A stretch of 64,000 nucleotides of DNA, taken from Bacteriovoracaceae bacterium. GTDB taxonomy: Bacteria; Bdellovibrionota; Bacteriovoracia; Bacteriovoracales; Bacteriovoracaceae. The number at the start of each line of letters is the position of its first letter. Within the stretch, counting starts at the first letter, position 1. The notes under the pieces were generated by a model, which was not told the DNA's origin, ran no database searches, and worked only from the letters and a program-made list of their open reading frames with translations. A program made the translations under genes and the position numbers. The stretch covers positions 40,905 through 104,904 of the forward strand of contig JAHDBN010000008.1 of NCBI GenBank assembly GCA_020630335.1. The letters run 5' to 3'. Below are positions 53,924 through 64,000 of this stretch, one piece after another.

Positions 53924-55090
53924 CTATTTATCTAATTCGACTAGAAAAGATACTCCAAGCTTTACAAACTTAATTCCTAAATTTGCATTTACTCCTGGGG
54001 CATTTAAAGTATCAGCCGTTGTATGAATTCTACTATTTAAATCACCTGGTGCTGCTTCAAATGGAAAAGATGCTGGATAGCCTTGTGCATTCCAAGAAGC
54101 ATGATCAGAACTTCCACCAGATAAGCTTGCTGTTGCCCATCTATTTACTCCTACATATTCATCAATTAAATCTTTTAAAAAATCATTTTGAGCAGCATTG
54201 GTATTATTCGTAAGAAGATGAATTTTATTATCTTGAGTGTTATGAATAGTCATATCCATTTGTATAACACCAAGAACTTCACTTCCTAATTCTTTTATAT
54301 AATTTACAAAATCTTTTGATCCTAATAAACCATCTTCTTCCGCAGCATAACCTACAAATAAAAGTGTATGTTCTGGTTGATAATTTGATTCTACTAAAAC
54401 TTTTAACACTTCAGTCACTGTTGCTATTCCAGATGCATCATCATCTGCTCCTGGTGCAAGTCCTGTATTTTGAGAATAATTTTTTGAATCAGAGTGACCA
54501 CCAATAACAATTAACTTATCTGTTCTTCCTTTTAATTTTGCAACAATTGATGGCTGAGACCATGGGTGATGAAATAAAAAACTCTCAGCATCTGATCTAC
54601 TTTTAGTAATATCTCTCCACTTTCTTAAAATCCACTCACTACTCTCTACAGCAGTTGGACTTCTAAAGTATCTATTATAAAAGCTTGATAACTCTTCAAT
54701 TGTTTTTTCGTAATGAGTTGCTGAAATTTTACTTAAAATTGGATTTACAGTTGATTGTCTAGAAACGGAATAAGCTAGAAAAATTCCTTGCTCACCTTTC
54801 TTTTTAGCAGCATTTTCCATTAAATCAATCGCTTCTTGCAAATCAAAGTGAGTAGATCCAGCACCACATGAATGCTCTTTTTCATGCATCAAGTCTGAAA
54901 ATTTCGTAATATTATGCTCACTTGTTTTTATTAAAACTGAATCTTCATTTTCTCTTAAAACATCAACTGATTCTAAATCAAGATCTTTGGCGTATTTATA
55001 AAATCTATTTTTATCAACGACTTGATAAACATTTGATTGAGAAAATCCTAAAAAAGAAAATAGAAGTATAAGTAAGTATAAAGCTTTCAT
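53924..55090 (-). CDS. Secreted M28-family zinc aminopeptidase
   Basis: This exported exopeptidase (signal peptide about residues 1-19) matches bacterial leucyl aminopeptidases of the Vibrio type. Metal ligands are His199 (GGHSD), the bridging Asp in PGADDDASG (216-218), Glu251/Glu252 (AAEEDG), Asp279 (QMDM) and His330 (SSDHASW). The protein is 388 aa, with an N-terminal domain of about 110 residues. It would finish digestion of peptides outside the cell. Confidence 0.92.
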   Translation of the reverse strand: MKALYLLILLFSFLGFSQSNVYQVVDKNRFYKYAKDLDLESVDVLRENEDSVLIKTSEHNITKFSDLMHEKEHSCGAGSTHFDLQEAIDLMENAAKKKGEQGIFLAYSVSRQSTVNPILSKISATHYEKTIEELSSFYNRYFRSPTAVESSEWILRKWRDITKSRSDAESFLFHHPWSQPSIVAKLKGRTDKLIVIGGHSDSKNYSQNTGLAPGADDDASGIATVTEVLKVLVESNYQPEHTLLFVGYAAEEDGLLGSKDFVNYIKELGSEVLGVIQMDMTIHNTQDNKIHLLTNNTNAAQNDFLKDLIDEYVGVNRWATASLSGGSSDHASWNAQGYPASFPFEAAPGDLNSRIHTTADTLNAPGVNANLGIKFVKLGVSFLVELDK

Positions 55091-55143
55091 GATCTATATT
55101 TTAAAGTAAGCCTTAAAATAAGAGATTATAGGGAAAATTCTAC

Positions 55144-55704
55144 TTAAGAAAATTGAGATAAATAAATGGCTACCGCTGATCTCACTGACAAGTGATTATA
55201 ACCATCTTGAGCGATGCCTTTAATTGGAAAAACCGAGAAATCTTTTTGCTCAAGTAATTCTGGATGAAGTCCCCACCCAGTTCCAAAAATTAAAAATATC
55301 GGTCTTTTATGTTTAGCAGCTAAAGATTCAAGGTCTTTTATTGATCCATCAGATTCAGTAAAGTTAGCACCAGTCACTGCTATTAATGCTTCAAGTCCAG
55401 TTTCATCTTGTATGGCCCTTAAAGATTCTTCAAAGCTATTCTTGACTTCAATAAATGATAAAGCATCCGCTCTATCTGGATTATAAGCATTTGCAAAATC
55501 TTTATTCCAATAGCTTAAGATATCATTAACTAATTCGTGCTGCTTTTCTATAGGTGTAATTATAAAGTACTTACTAACACCAAAAGTTCTACAACTTCTT
55601 GCAATATCGTGAATATCTAAATTCGTCACAGAAGTGGTAATCTTTTCTCCACGTTTATCAAGGATGGGATGATGAACAAGCCCAAGATAAATTTTATTCA
55701 ACAC
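55144..55704 (-). CDS. SPOUT-fold RNA methyltransferase (TrmD-associated family)
   Basis: This 186-residue protein resembles the SAM-dependent RNA methyltransferase family (Methyltrn_RNA_4 type) that often follows or fuses to TrmD in several phyla. The knot region is suggested by IFLIFGTGWGLHPELL and GYNHLSVRSAVAIYL, matching the GxGxGL and NHLSV blocks. Its substrate is not known to me. It overlaps the trmD stop by 11 nt, so two SPOUT enzymes are made together. Confidence 0.82.
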   Translation of the reverse strand: MLNKIYLGLVHHPILDKRGEKITTSVTNLDIHDIARSCRTFGVSKYFIITPIEKQHELVNDILSYWNKDFANAYNPDRADALSFIEVKNSFEESLRAIQDETGLEALIAVTGANFTESDGSIKDLESLAAKHKRPIFLIFGTGWGLHPELLEQKDFSVFPIKGIAQDGYNHLSVRSAVAIYLSQFS

Positions 55705-56440
55705 TTTTCTCCTCTAATAAATCTGGACGGAATTTTTTAGTAAACTCTATACCTTTTTCTAATTTAAAGTCTTCTATTTTTTTATGATGCCCATTTGATA
55801 AAACTTCAGGAACAGTTTTACCTTCAAACTCTAAAGGCCTTGTGTATTGAGGGTATTCAATATTTTTATTTTGAAAAGACTCTTCAATATGAGATTTTCT
55901 ATTTCCTAAAAATCCTTCTACAAATCTAAAACTCGCATCTAGTATACTCATGACTGCAAGCTCTCCACCTGTTAAAATAAAATCACCCAAAGAGATATGC
56001 TCATCCACATAATTTTCAATAAACCTCTCATCTACACCTTCATACCTTCCACAGATAAAAACTAACTCTGTAGATCTATTGGTAGAAAAATATTCTCTAG
56101 CAAGAGCTTGAGCTTTTTTATTATGAAAAGTTTTACCTCTTGGCCCAGGATAAATAATATGAATATTTTCTCGTTTGATTTTATATTCTTCTAGAATTCC
56201 TAAATTAATCGCATCAGCTAAAACATCTGCTTTCATCACCATCCCAGCTCCACCACCGTATGGATAATCATCTACACTTTTATAATTATTTTTAGCGAAG
56301 TCTCTAATATTAATTATCTCTAAGGATATTTCTATATCCTTTGCCCTCTCACCATTTAGTGCCTTAGAGATAATTCCCATTTCCTGAAAAGAATTAAAGT
56401 ACTCTGGGAAAATGCTTAAAATGAAAACTCTTTTTTTCAT
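55694..56440 (-). CDS. trmD: tRNA (guanine-N1-)-methyltransferase
   Basis: This SPOUT enzyme makes m1G37 in tRNA, preventing +1 frameshifting. Family blocks are DYPYGGGAGMVMK, CGRYEGVDERF and LGDFILTGGELAVM. The length (248 aa) is normal. The ATG overlaps the rimM stop by one nucleotide (TAATG). Confidence 0.96.
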   Translation of the reverse strand: MKKRVFILSIFPEYFNSFQEMGIISKALNGERAKDIEISLEIINIRDFAKNNYKSVDDYPYGGGAGMVMKADVLADAINLGILEEYKIKRENIHIIYPGPRGKTFHNKKAQALAREYFSTNRSTELVFICGRYEGVDERFIENYVDEHISLGDFILTGGELAVMSILDASFRFVEGFLGNRKSHIEESFQNKNIEYPQYTRPLEFEGKTVPEVLSNGHHKKIEDFKLEKGIEFTKKFRPDLLEEKSVE

Positions 56441-56913
56441 TATTCTATGATCTCCATTTCATGAAGTTCAATTTTTTTATTTTCAAGGTCTATATTTTTA
56501 ATAAATTGATCTATTACCAATACTTCTAATGTTTTCTCACCTTTGATCACCATAATATCTTGAACACCATTGGAGTAAAAATTATCGACCTTACCAAGTG
56601 ATTTTTCAGAAGAAAAAACATCACAACCAATGAAATCATTCAAATAGATAGCTTCAGCAAAGTCTTCTCTGTTCATATAGATTTCTTGTCCTAAAACAGA
56701 AGAAAGATCTTCAATACTTTCTAAACCTTCTAATTTTAAAAGAGTTTTTTTCGCATTTGCAGTGTTTAGTTTTTCAACTTTAAAAATTTTTTCATTGATA
56801 TAAATAGACTTACCTGAGCAGAGCTGAGAATCTTCTGTATTTTCTAAAAAACAACTCACTAAGCCTTTAAGGCCATGTGGTTTAAGGATTTTTCCCATGT
56901 AGACGAGCTTCAT
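56440..56913 (-). CDS. rimM: 16S rRNA processing protein RimM
   Basis: This small-subunit maturation factor binds S19. The start KLVYMGKILKPHGLKG, with its GKI-PHGLKG block, is typical, and the PRC-barrel region (residues about 85-157) follows. The length is 157 aa. There is no Shine-Dalgarno; TTGACG with an 18-bp spacer and TAAATC ends 6 nt before the ATG, a possible internal leaderless promoter. Confidence 0.9.
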   Translation of the reverse strand: MKLVYMGKILKPHGLKGLVSCFLENTEDSQLCSGKSIYINEKIFKVEKLNTANAKKTLLKLEGLESIEDLSSVLGQEIYMNREDFAEAIYLNDFIGCDVFSSEKSLGKVDNFYSNGVQDIMVIKGEKTLEVLVIDQFIKNIDLENKKIELHEMEIIE

Positions 56914-56919
56914 ACAAGA

Positions 56920-56949
56920 GATTTAGCTTGTCTTGTTTAAGCTCGTCAA
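56920..56949 (-). promoter_or_regulatory. Possible internal promoter before rimM
   Basis: TTGACG (56949-56944) and TAAATC (56925-56920) are 18 bp apart on the minus strand, with the -10 6 nt before the rimM ATG. The -10 match is poor (3 of 6), so this may be chance. Confidence 0.25.
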
Positions 56950-56970
56950 GGAATCTTAGTAGTTTTGAAA

Positions 56971-57213
56971 TTATTCTATTATTTCTAGAACAGATCTCTT
57001 CTTAAGCTTTGTAGAAGCTGCGTTAAGAATAGTTCTTAAGGCCCTTGCTGTTCTACCTTGCTTACCAATGACTTTTCCAAGATCAGACTTATCAACTTTG
57101 AGTTCAATAACTGTTGTCTGCTCACCTTCAATCTCGCTAACCTCAACCTCATCAGGCATATCGACAAGTGCTTTACTGATAATTGTAATTAGATCTTTTA
57201 ATTCGCTGCTCAT
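56971..57213 (-). CDS. khpA: KH-domain RNA-binding protein (KhpA/YlqC type)
   Basis: This 80-residue protein is a single KH domain. The [10 protein letters not shown] segment contains the GxxG loop that binds RNA. GAGGAG lies upstream of the ATG. It sits between rpsP and rimM, the usual place for this family, and probably acts in RNA metabolism or cell-size control as in other bacteria. Confidence 0.9.
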   Translation of the reverse strand: MSSELKDLITIISKALVDMPDEVEVSEIEGEQTTVIELKVDKSDLGKVIGKQGRTARALRTILNAASTKLKKRSVLEIIE

Positions 57214-57304
57214 GTACTACTCCTCTACATACAGTTGTTCGATAACTATATTTTAGCTGTACTTGATCTGAAAAATCAAAAATTATGAATTTATGAAATA
57301 TTTA

Positions 57305-57553
57305 TTATTTATTGATAGAAACGTTGTATTTCTTAAACAATGAATTAACTGAATCACTAAGCTTAGCTCCATCCTTTACCCATTGAGCAATTCTTTCAGT
57401 TTTAATTGAATTCATAGGAGCATCAGCATGTGGATTGTATTGACCTAGTTTTTCAAGAAATCTACCGTCTCTTGGAGATCTTCTATCAGCCGCTACAATT
57501 GTATAAACTGGCTTTTTCTTTTTTCCACCTCTTGATAAACGAATAGTAATCAT
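57305..57553 (-). CDS. rpsP: 30S ribosomal protein S16
   Basis: This ribosomal protein is recognised by its start MITIRLSRGGKKKKPVYTIV and the GRFLEKLGQYNP block. The ATG at 57553 is chosen because AGGAG lies upstream; the frame is open 29 codons further, but that part is not family-like. The length (82 aa) is normal. It begins the rpsP-khpA-rimM-trmD-SPOUT operon. Confidence 0.96.
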   Translation of the reverse strand: MITIRLSRGGKKKKPVYTIVAADRRSPRDGRFLEKLGQYNPHADAPMNSIKTERIAQWVKDGAKLSDSVNSLFKKYNVSINK

Positions 57554-57588
57554 TATTTCTCCTAAAATCTTAAACTTAAAGTGTGATG

Positions 57589-57618
57589 ATATTAGTGTTT
57601 TTTGTTGTAGTACGTCAA
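57589..57618 (-). promoter_or_regulatory. Promoter of the rpsP-trmD operon
   Basis: TTGACG (57618-57613) and TAATAT (57594-57589) are separated by 18 bp on the minus strand. The predicted start of transcription is about 30 nt before the rpsP ATG. This is a good match to a vegetative promoter. Confidence 0.6.
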
Positions 57619-57622
57619 GAGT

Positions 57623-57655
57623 CAAACCCTTGTTGCGCACAGCGACAAGGGTTTG
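57623..57655 (-). terminator. Strong hairpin between the secreted-protein gene and rpsP
   Basis: A 13-14-bp stem (one T-G wobble) is formed by AAACCCTTGT...ACAAGGGTTT with loop GCACA (57637-57641). It lies 17 bases past the stop of the small secreted-protein gene and just before the rpsP promoter. Only a short T-rich tail follows on the minus strand, so it is a likely but imperfect intrinsic terminator. Confidence 0.6.
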
Positions 57656-57671
57656 GAAAATAAACTATCTC

Positions 57672-58022
57672 CTAATGATCACAAGGCTTAGTACTATCGC
57701 CTACATTTTTACAGATAACAAAGTCAGATATATCTTCCGTTTCAATCTGAACTTCTCGTACTGTAACTCGCTCCCAAGTTATGATTCCATGGTCATTACT
57801 ACTCTGTGTTGTGCAAGAGTCATGACTTTTATCAGATATTACTTTTTCACTTAAAAATTGAATTGCTTTCATTTCATTTACTTTATCATTCACAACTAAC
57901 GCATTCTTATAATGTCCAGAAAAGTATTTAATTGATCCATTAGAATTAGAACATTCCATTTGAAAAGATGATGATAAGCCTGAAAAGCTTAACGTTAATA
58001 ATAAAATTGATAATTTTTTCAT
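57672..58022 (-). CDS. Small secreted hypothetical protein
   Basis: This 116-residue protein starts with a signal peptide (MKKLSILLLTLSFSGLSSS). Four Cys (residues in MECSN, DSCTT, VICKN and KPCDH) could form two disulfides. No family is recognised. The ATG at 58022 is chosen because AGGAG lies upstream and it begins the signal peptide; the frame is open 19 codons further. It lies between ffh and rpsP. Confidence 0.6.
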   Translation of the reverse strand: MKKLSILLLTLSFSGLSSSFQMECSNSNGSIKYFSGHYKNALVVNDKVNEMKAIQFLSEKVISDKSHDSCTTQSSNDHGIITWERVTVREVQIETEDISDFVICKNVGDSTKPCDH

Positions 58023-58095
58023 AATTTCTCCTATGTAATGAATCGGAGGAGAAACTAACACAATAAAAAAAGAAAACAAGAGTTTATTGTATTAT

Positions 58096-59541
58096 TTACT
58101 TAAAAAACCCACCACCAAAGGGCCCTTTCCCCTTTCCTTTCTTCTTAGGTTTTCTTCTCTTTTGTCCAGGAGCTCCCATTCCAGGCATTGGAGCTTGTCC
58201 ACTCATCATCGCACCAAGATCAGGCATATTCCCACCTTTCATCATCCCCATCATGCCACTCATCATTTTTCTCATTTGAAGAAACTTAGTAATGAATTCA
58301 TCAACATCTTTTTTACTTCGACCTGAGCCTTTAGCTATCCTTTCGCGTCTAGAATCATTTAAAATTTTATGATTATTTCTTTCTTCTTTAGTCATAGATG
58401 AGATCATGACCTTCATTTTCTTCATCTCGCCTTCGGCATCACCAAGATCTCCAACTTCTCTAAGTGCTCCTCCCATGCCTGGAATCATCTTTAGTAATCC
58501 CTTCATAGAACCAAGCTTATTCATCATATTCATTTGCTTCATGAAATCATCAATAGAGAATTGATTCTTCTCCATTTTTTTCATCATCTCTTCAGCTTCT
58601 TTCTCATCAATGGCCTCTTCAGCTTTTTCAACTAAAGTCAGCACATCACCCATATCAAGAATTCTTTTTGCTAAACGATCTGGGTGAAAAGGCTCTAAGT
58701 CCTTCATTTTTTCACCTGTCGAGAAAAATCTGATTGGAACTTGAGTTACAAAACGCATAGAAAGTGCCGCTCCACCTCTAGCATCAGAATCCATCTTAGA
58801 AAGAACAATTCCTGTAAGCTCTATTTTTTCATGAAATGTCTTAGCAACATTTACTGATTCTTGCCCCGTCATAGCATCGGCTACCAATAAAACTTCTGGA
58901 TCTTTTAGATAATTTTTAACATCTACTAAATCTGCCATAAGAGCATCATCAACTTGTAATCTACCAGCTGTATCGATAAGAACTACGTCTTTGCCTAACT
59001 CTTTAGCTTGCTCCATCCCAGCTTTAACGATTTCCACAGGGCTCATAGAAAGATCTGAATCAAAATAATCTACTCCAAGATTTTTAGCGTGAATAATTAA
59101 TTGATCCTTTGCTGCTGGTCTGAAATTATCAGCAGGGATGAGATAAACATTTTTCTTCTTTTTCCCTCTTAAATAAAGAGCTAACTTACCTGTAAAAGTT
59201 GTTTTACCAACACCGTTAAGCCCGCAAATTAAAACAGGATAGGGAGTTTTTTTATCTAAATCTAATTCTATATGAGCATTACCCATCATAGAAGCAAGCT
59301 CGTCATGAACAATTTTAATAAACTGCTCACCTGGATCAACTCCTCTGAGAACTTTTTCACCAAGAGCTTTTTCTTTAACTGATGCTAAGAACATCTTAAC
59401 GACTTTAAAATTTACATCTGCTTCTAAAAGAGCTGTTCTTACGATTTTTAAAGTTTCTTCAATATTTTCTTCAGTGATTGCTCCTTTACCTCTTAAGTTT
59501 TTAAAAGCATCACTAAATTTTTCACTTAAGTTATCAAACAT
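58096..59541 (-). CDS. ffh: Signal recognition particle protein
   Basis: This GTPase binds signal sequences and 4.5S RNA for co-translational targeting. The N-domain and the NG GTPase motifs (GLNGVGKTTF, DTAGRL, LSKMDSDARGG) are present, followed by the Met-rich M domain (about 330-450). The Gly/Lys-rich C-terminal tail ends KGPFGGGFFK. The protein is 481 aa, with GGAG before the ATG. It overlaps the arsC/spx-like gene by 8 nt. Confidence 0.97.
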   Translation of the reverse strand: MFDNLSEKFSDAFKNLRGKGAITEENIEETLKIVRTALLEADVNFKVVKMFLASVKEKALGEKVLRGVDPGEQFIKIVHDELASMMGNAHIELDLDKKTPYPVLICGLNGVGKTTFTGKLALYLRGKKKKNVYLIPADNFRPAAKDQLIIHAKNLGVDYFDSDLSMSPVEIVKAGMEQAKELGKDVVLIDTAGRLQVDDALMADLVDVKNYLKDPEVLLVADAMTGQESVNVAKTFHEKIELTGIVLSKMDSDARGGAALSMRFVTQVPIRFFSTGEKMKDLEPFHPDRLAKRILDMGDVLTLVEKAEEAIDEKEAEEMMKKMEKNQFSIDDFMKQMNMMNKLGSMKGLLKMIPGMGGALREVGDLGDAEGEMKKMKVMISSMTKEERNNHKILNDSRRERIAKGSGRSKKDVDEFITKFLQMRKMMSGMMGMMKGGNMPDLGAMMSGQAPMPGMGAPGQKRRKPKKKGKGKGPFGGGFFK

Positions 59542-59881
59542 TAATAATCTCCATTGCTTTTTCTGAGGGACGGCAGAGTACAGCTTTATTTCCTTTAACT
59601 AATACAGGCCTTTGGATCAGCTTCGGGTGTTTACTCATAGCATCTAATAGCTCTTCTTCACTCGCACTGTCTAAATTGAGTTCTTTGAATAAGTCATCCT
59701 TTCTTCGAATAAAATCAACTGCTTTCATCTTTAGTTTAGATAAGAGGTCTTTCAAGTCTTCGATTGAGAGGTTTTGATCAAAATAATTATGAACTTCTGG
59801 ACTAATTCCATGCTCAGCCAGTAGGGCCTTAGTTTTTCTACAAGTAGAACAAGAGTCATAATAGTAAATTTTATAGTCCAT
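59534..59881 (-). CDS. ArsC/Spx-family thioredoxin-fold protein
   Basis: This 115-residue protein resembles arsenate reductases of the ArsC/YffB/Spx group. A CSTC pair (Cys11, Cys14) is at the active site, and the LIQRPVLV block carries the conserved Arg-Pro. It may be an arsenate reductase or a glutathione-dependent redox protein; the CxxC form and the ffh linkage do not decide between them. No Shine-Dalgarno is seen and the predicted leader is about 4 nt. Confidence 0.85.
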   Translation of the reverse strand: MDYKIYYYDSCSTCRKTKALLAEHGISPEVHNYFDQNLSIEDLKDLLSKLKMKAVDFIRRKDDLFKELNLDSASEEELLDAMSKHPKLIQRPVLVKGNKAVLCRPSEKAMEIINV

Positions 59882-59891
59882 AGGTCCAAAG

Positions 59892-59920
59892 ATTATAGCA
59901 TAGACAAGAAGATCTTTAAA
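59892..59920 (-). promoter_or_regulatory. Promoter of the arsC/spx-like-ffh pair (near-leaderless)
   Basis: TTTAAA (59920-59915) and a perfect TATAAT (59897-59892) are separated by 17 bp on the minus strand. The -10 ends 10 nt before the ATG at 59881, giving a predicted leader of about 4 nt. Confidence 0.5.
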
Positions 59921-59952
59921 AAGCTAAAGACTTATGTTAGTAAAAATTGTTT

Positions 59953-61026
59953 ATGTCTTATTCAGAAGGGCTAACTGCCAAGATAAATTCACTTAAAAGT
60001 AGATTCGAGCCAATCAAGCTTGGACGTATTGATTTCGCATCTCCACTGCTTCTCGCTCCCATGGCAAGTATTTGCAATTATCCTTATAGATTACTTCTTG
60101 AAGAATTAGGTGCTGGTGGAACTGTTAGTGAGTTAATTTCAGCTCATGCTATTCATCATGGAAATGAAAGAACGATGAAGATGCTTAGGCTGCATGAAAA
60201 AGAAAAGAATGTAGGAATTCAACTCTTTGGAGAGAATGCTGATTTGATGGCTGAAGCTGCAAAGATCTCTCAAGACTTTGGGCCGAAGTTTATTGATATA
60301 AATATGGGTTGTCCTGTTAGAAAAGTTGTTACCAAAGGTGGTGGTTCTGCTTTATTAAAAGATCCTGCCGCTTTAGGCCCTTATTTAAGAAAAATTAAAT
60401 CTGCTATCAGTATTCCTTTAACTATAAAAATTAGAATGGGTTGGGACGCTGATGGAATTAATGCTGATGAAATTATTCATGTCGCAGAAGAAGAAGGGAT
60501 AGAATTTGTTGCTATTCACGGTAGAACAAGGGCCCAGCAATACACTGGTTCAGCTAATTGGGAATATTTAGAAAGTTTAGTCGAAAACTCTAAACTTCCT
60601 CTAATTGGTAATGGTGATCTTCACAATCCAGTAAAAACAAAAAACAGATTAGAAAAAACAAAAATGGATGCACTTATGATTGCAAGAGGTGCAATTAGAA
60701 ATCCGTTTATTTTTTTAGAGACTTATCAAGATGATCCTTCTGCTCAAATGTTTGGTGGGAGTGATTATCTTGAAATTATTCAACGACTTTATGATTTAGT
60801 TTGTGAAGCTTTTGATCAGGAAAGAGTTCGAATGATTCAGCTTAGAAAATTTATTGTCTGGTTTGCTGCTGGTTTTCCGAATGCTAGTAAGTTTAGGAAT
60901 TTTGCTTTTACTAATCAGGATTTAGATGAGTTGATGAATACTTCTAGAGAGTATTTTTTGAGTTTGGAGCAGAGATCAAAGAGTATTGACTTTGATCAGG
61001 TTTTTATGAATTCAGGGCATGGATAA
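59953..61026 (+). CDS. dus: tRNA-dihydrouridine synthase (DusB-like)
   Basis: This FMN enzyme reduces uridines in tRNA. Family blocks are LAPMASICNYPYR, NMGCPVRKVVTKGGGSA (catalytic Cys) and AIHGRTRAQQYTG. The length is 357 aa from the ATG at 59953; a TTG at 59947 would add two residues. No good Shine-Dalgarno is seen. A strong terminator follows the stop. Confidence 0.92.
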   Translation: MSYSEGLTAKINSLKSRFEPIKLGRIDFASPLLLAPMASICNYPYRLLLEELGAGGTVSELISAHAIHHGNERTMKMLRLHEKEKNVGIQLFGENADLMAEAAKISQDFGPKFIDINMGCPVRKVVTKGGGSALLKDPAALGPYLRKIKSAISIPLTIKIRMGWDADGINADEIIHVAEEEGIEFVAIHGRTRAQQYTGSANWEYLESLVENSKLPLIGNGDLHNPVKTKNRLEKTKMDALMIARGAIRNPFIFLETYQDDPSAQMFGGSDYLEIIQRLYDLVCEAFDQERVRMIQLRKFIVWFAAGFPNASKFRNFAFTNQDLDELMNTSREYFLSLEQRSKSIDFDQVFMNSGHG

Positions 61027-61057
61027 AATTGACCAAGCTAAACAGCTTGGCCAATTT
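61026..61057. terminator. Intrinsic terminator between convergent dus and the repeat protein gene
   Basis: A 14-position stem with one mismatch (61026-61039 with 61044-61057, core CCAAGCT/AGCTTGG) and a 4-nt loop AAAC lies directly after the dus stop. It is flanked by A and T runs on both sides, so it can work in both directions. Confidence 0.8.
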
Positions 61058-61062
61058 AAAAT

Positions 61063-64000
<2,938 letters not shown>

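Noticed and set aside
58087..58326. Plus-strand 79-residue open frame with His/Ser-rich product
   Set aside because: It is the complement of the ffh M domain; codons and composition reflect the Met-rich coding strand.

Overview
The window reads as chromosomal DNA of a Gram-negative, AT-rich bacterium. Outer-membrane and diderm markers are LptD, many lipobox lipoproteins and beta-barrel-like proteins. The low-GC codon use, the dense secreted hydrolases (S8, M10, M15, S1, S41, M23 and M28 peptidases), the many lineage-type secreted proteins of unknown function and the housekeeping gene set best fit a Bdellovibrio-and-like organism, probably the Bacteriovoracaceae (Halobacteriovorax/Bacteriovorax group). 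This assignment is inference from gene content, not a database match. No mobile element, CRISPR array, rRNA or tRNA gene was seen. No stretch longer than about 300 bases lacks a gene.

Layout. 1-16740: a lipid kinase, a subtilisin-like protease, a matrixin-like lipoprotein, argS, then mostly exported proteins (an 869-residue secreted protein, a beta-barrel, an M15 peptidase lipoprotein, an esterase, an exported PlsC-type acyltransferase with a frameshifted partner gene, a trypsin-like protease). 16803-26668 (minus): one tightly overlapping operon, transcribed purB-pyrB-pyrC-carA-carB-pyrF-pyrE-pyrD, giving the whole UMP pathway plus the AMP-branch enzyme PurB; purA is divergent. 28178-40562: an S41 peptidase lipoprotein, an SDR, two unknown lipoproteins (1508 and 315 residues), and a sodium:solute symporter coupled to a 947-residue secreted protein. 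40715-50469: a small acidic-tailed protein, queE with a terminator-like hairpin in its leader, an exonuclease, then rsmI-accD-folC-lptD-pabA-like-surE-M23 on the minus strand. 50441-61026: the translation block rplS-rnhB-yraN, secreted proteins (a beta-propeller-like lipoprotein, an M28 aminopeptidase), rpsP-khpA-rimM-trmD-SPOUT methyltransferase, arsC/spx-like-ffh, and dus. 61063-64000: the C-terminal part of a large PKD/RCC1 repeat protein with poly-threonine linkers that runs off the right edge.

The genome is very compact. Neighbouring co-directional genes overlap by 1-119 nt, several convergent pairs overlap at their 3' ends, and two convergent pairs share the palindrome TTAA as both stop codons. 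Many starts in the operons are GTG or TTG, and one is probably CTG. Several genes without a Shine-Dalgarno sequence carry a -10-like hexamer exactly 6 nt before the ATG, which suggests leaderless mRNAs.

The most interesting signals are: a gene split by a -1 frameshift at a canonical U UUU UUG slippery heptamer with an upstream SD-like element (13588-13610); a PabA-type amidotransferase whose true 5' end needs a non-ATG start overlapping the lptD stop; a 119-nt same-strand overlap of folC and the lptD signal-peptide region; a hairpin plus U-tract in the queE leader; and an A12 tract inside the signal peptide of a 1508-residue lipoprotein.
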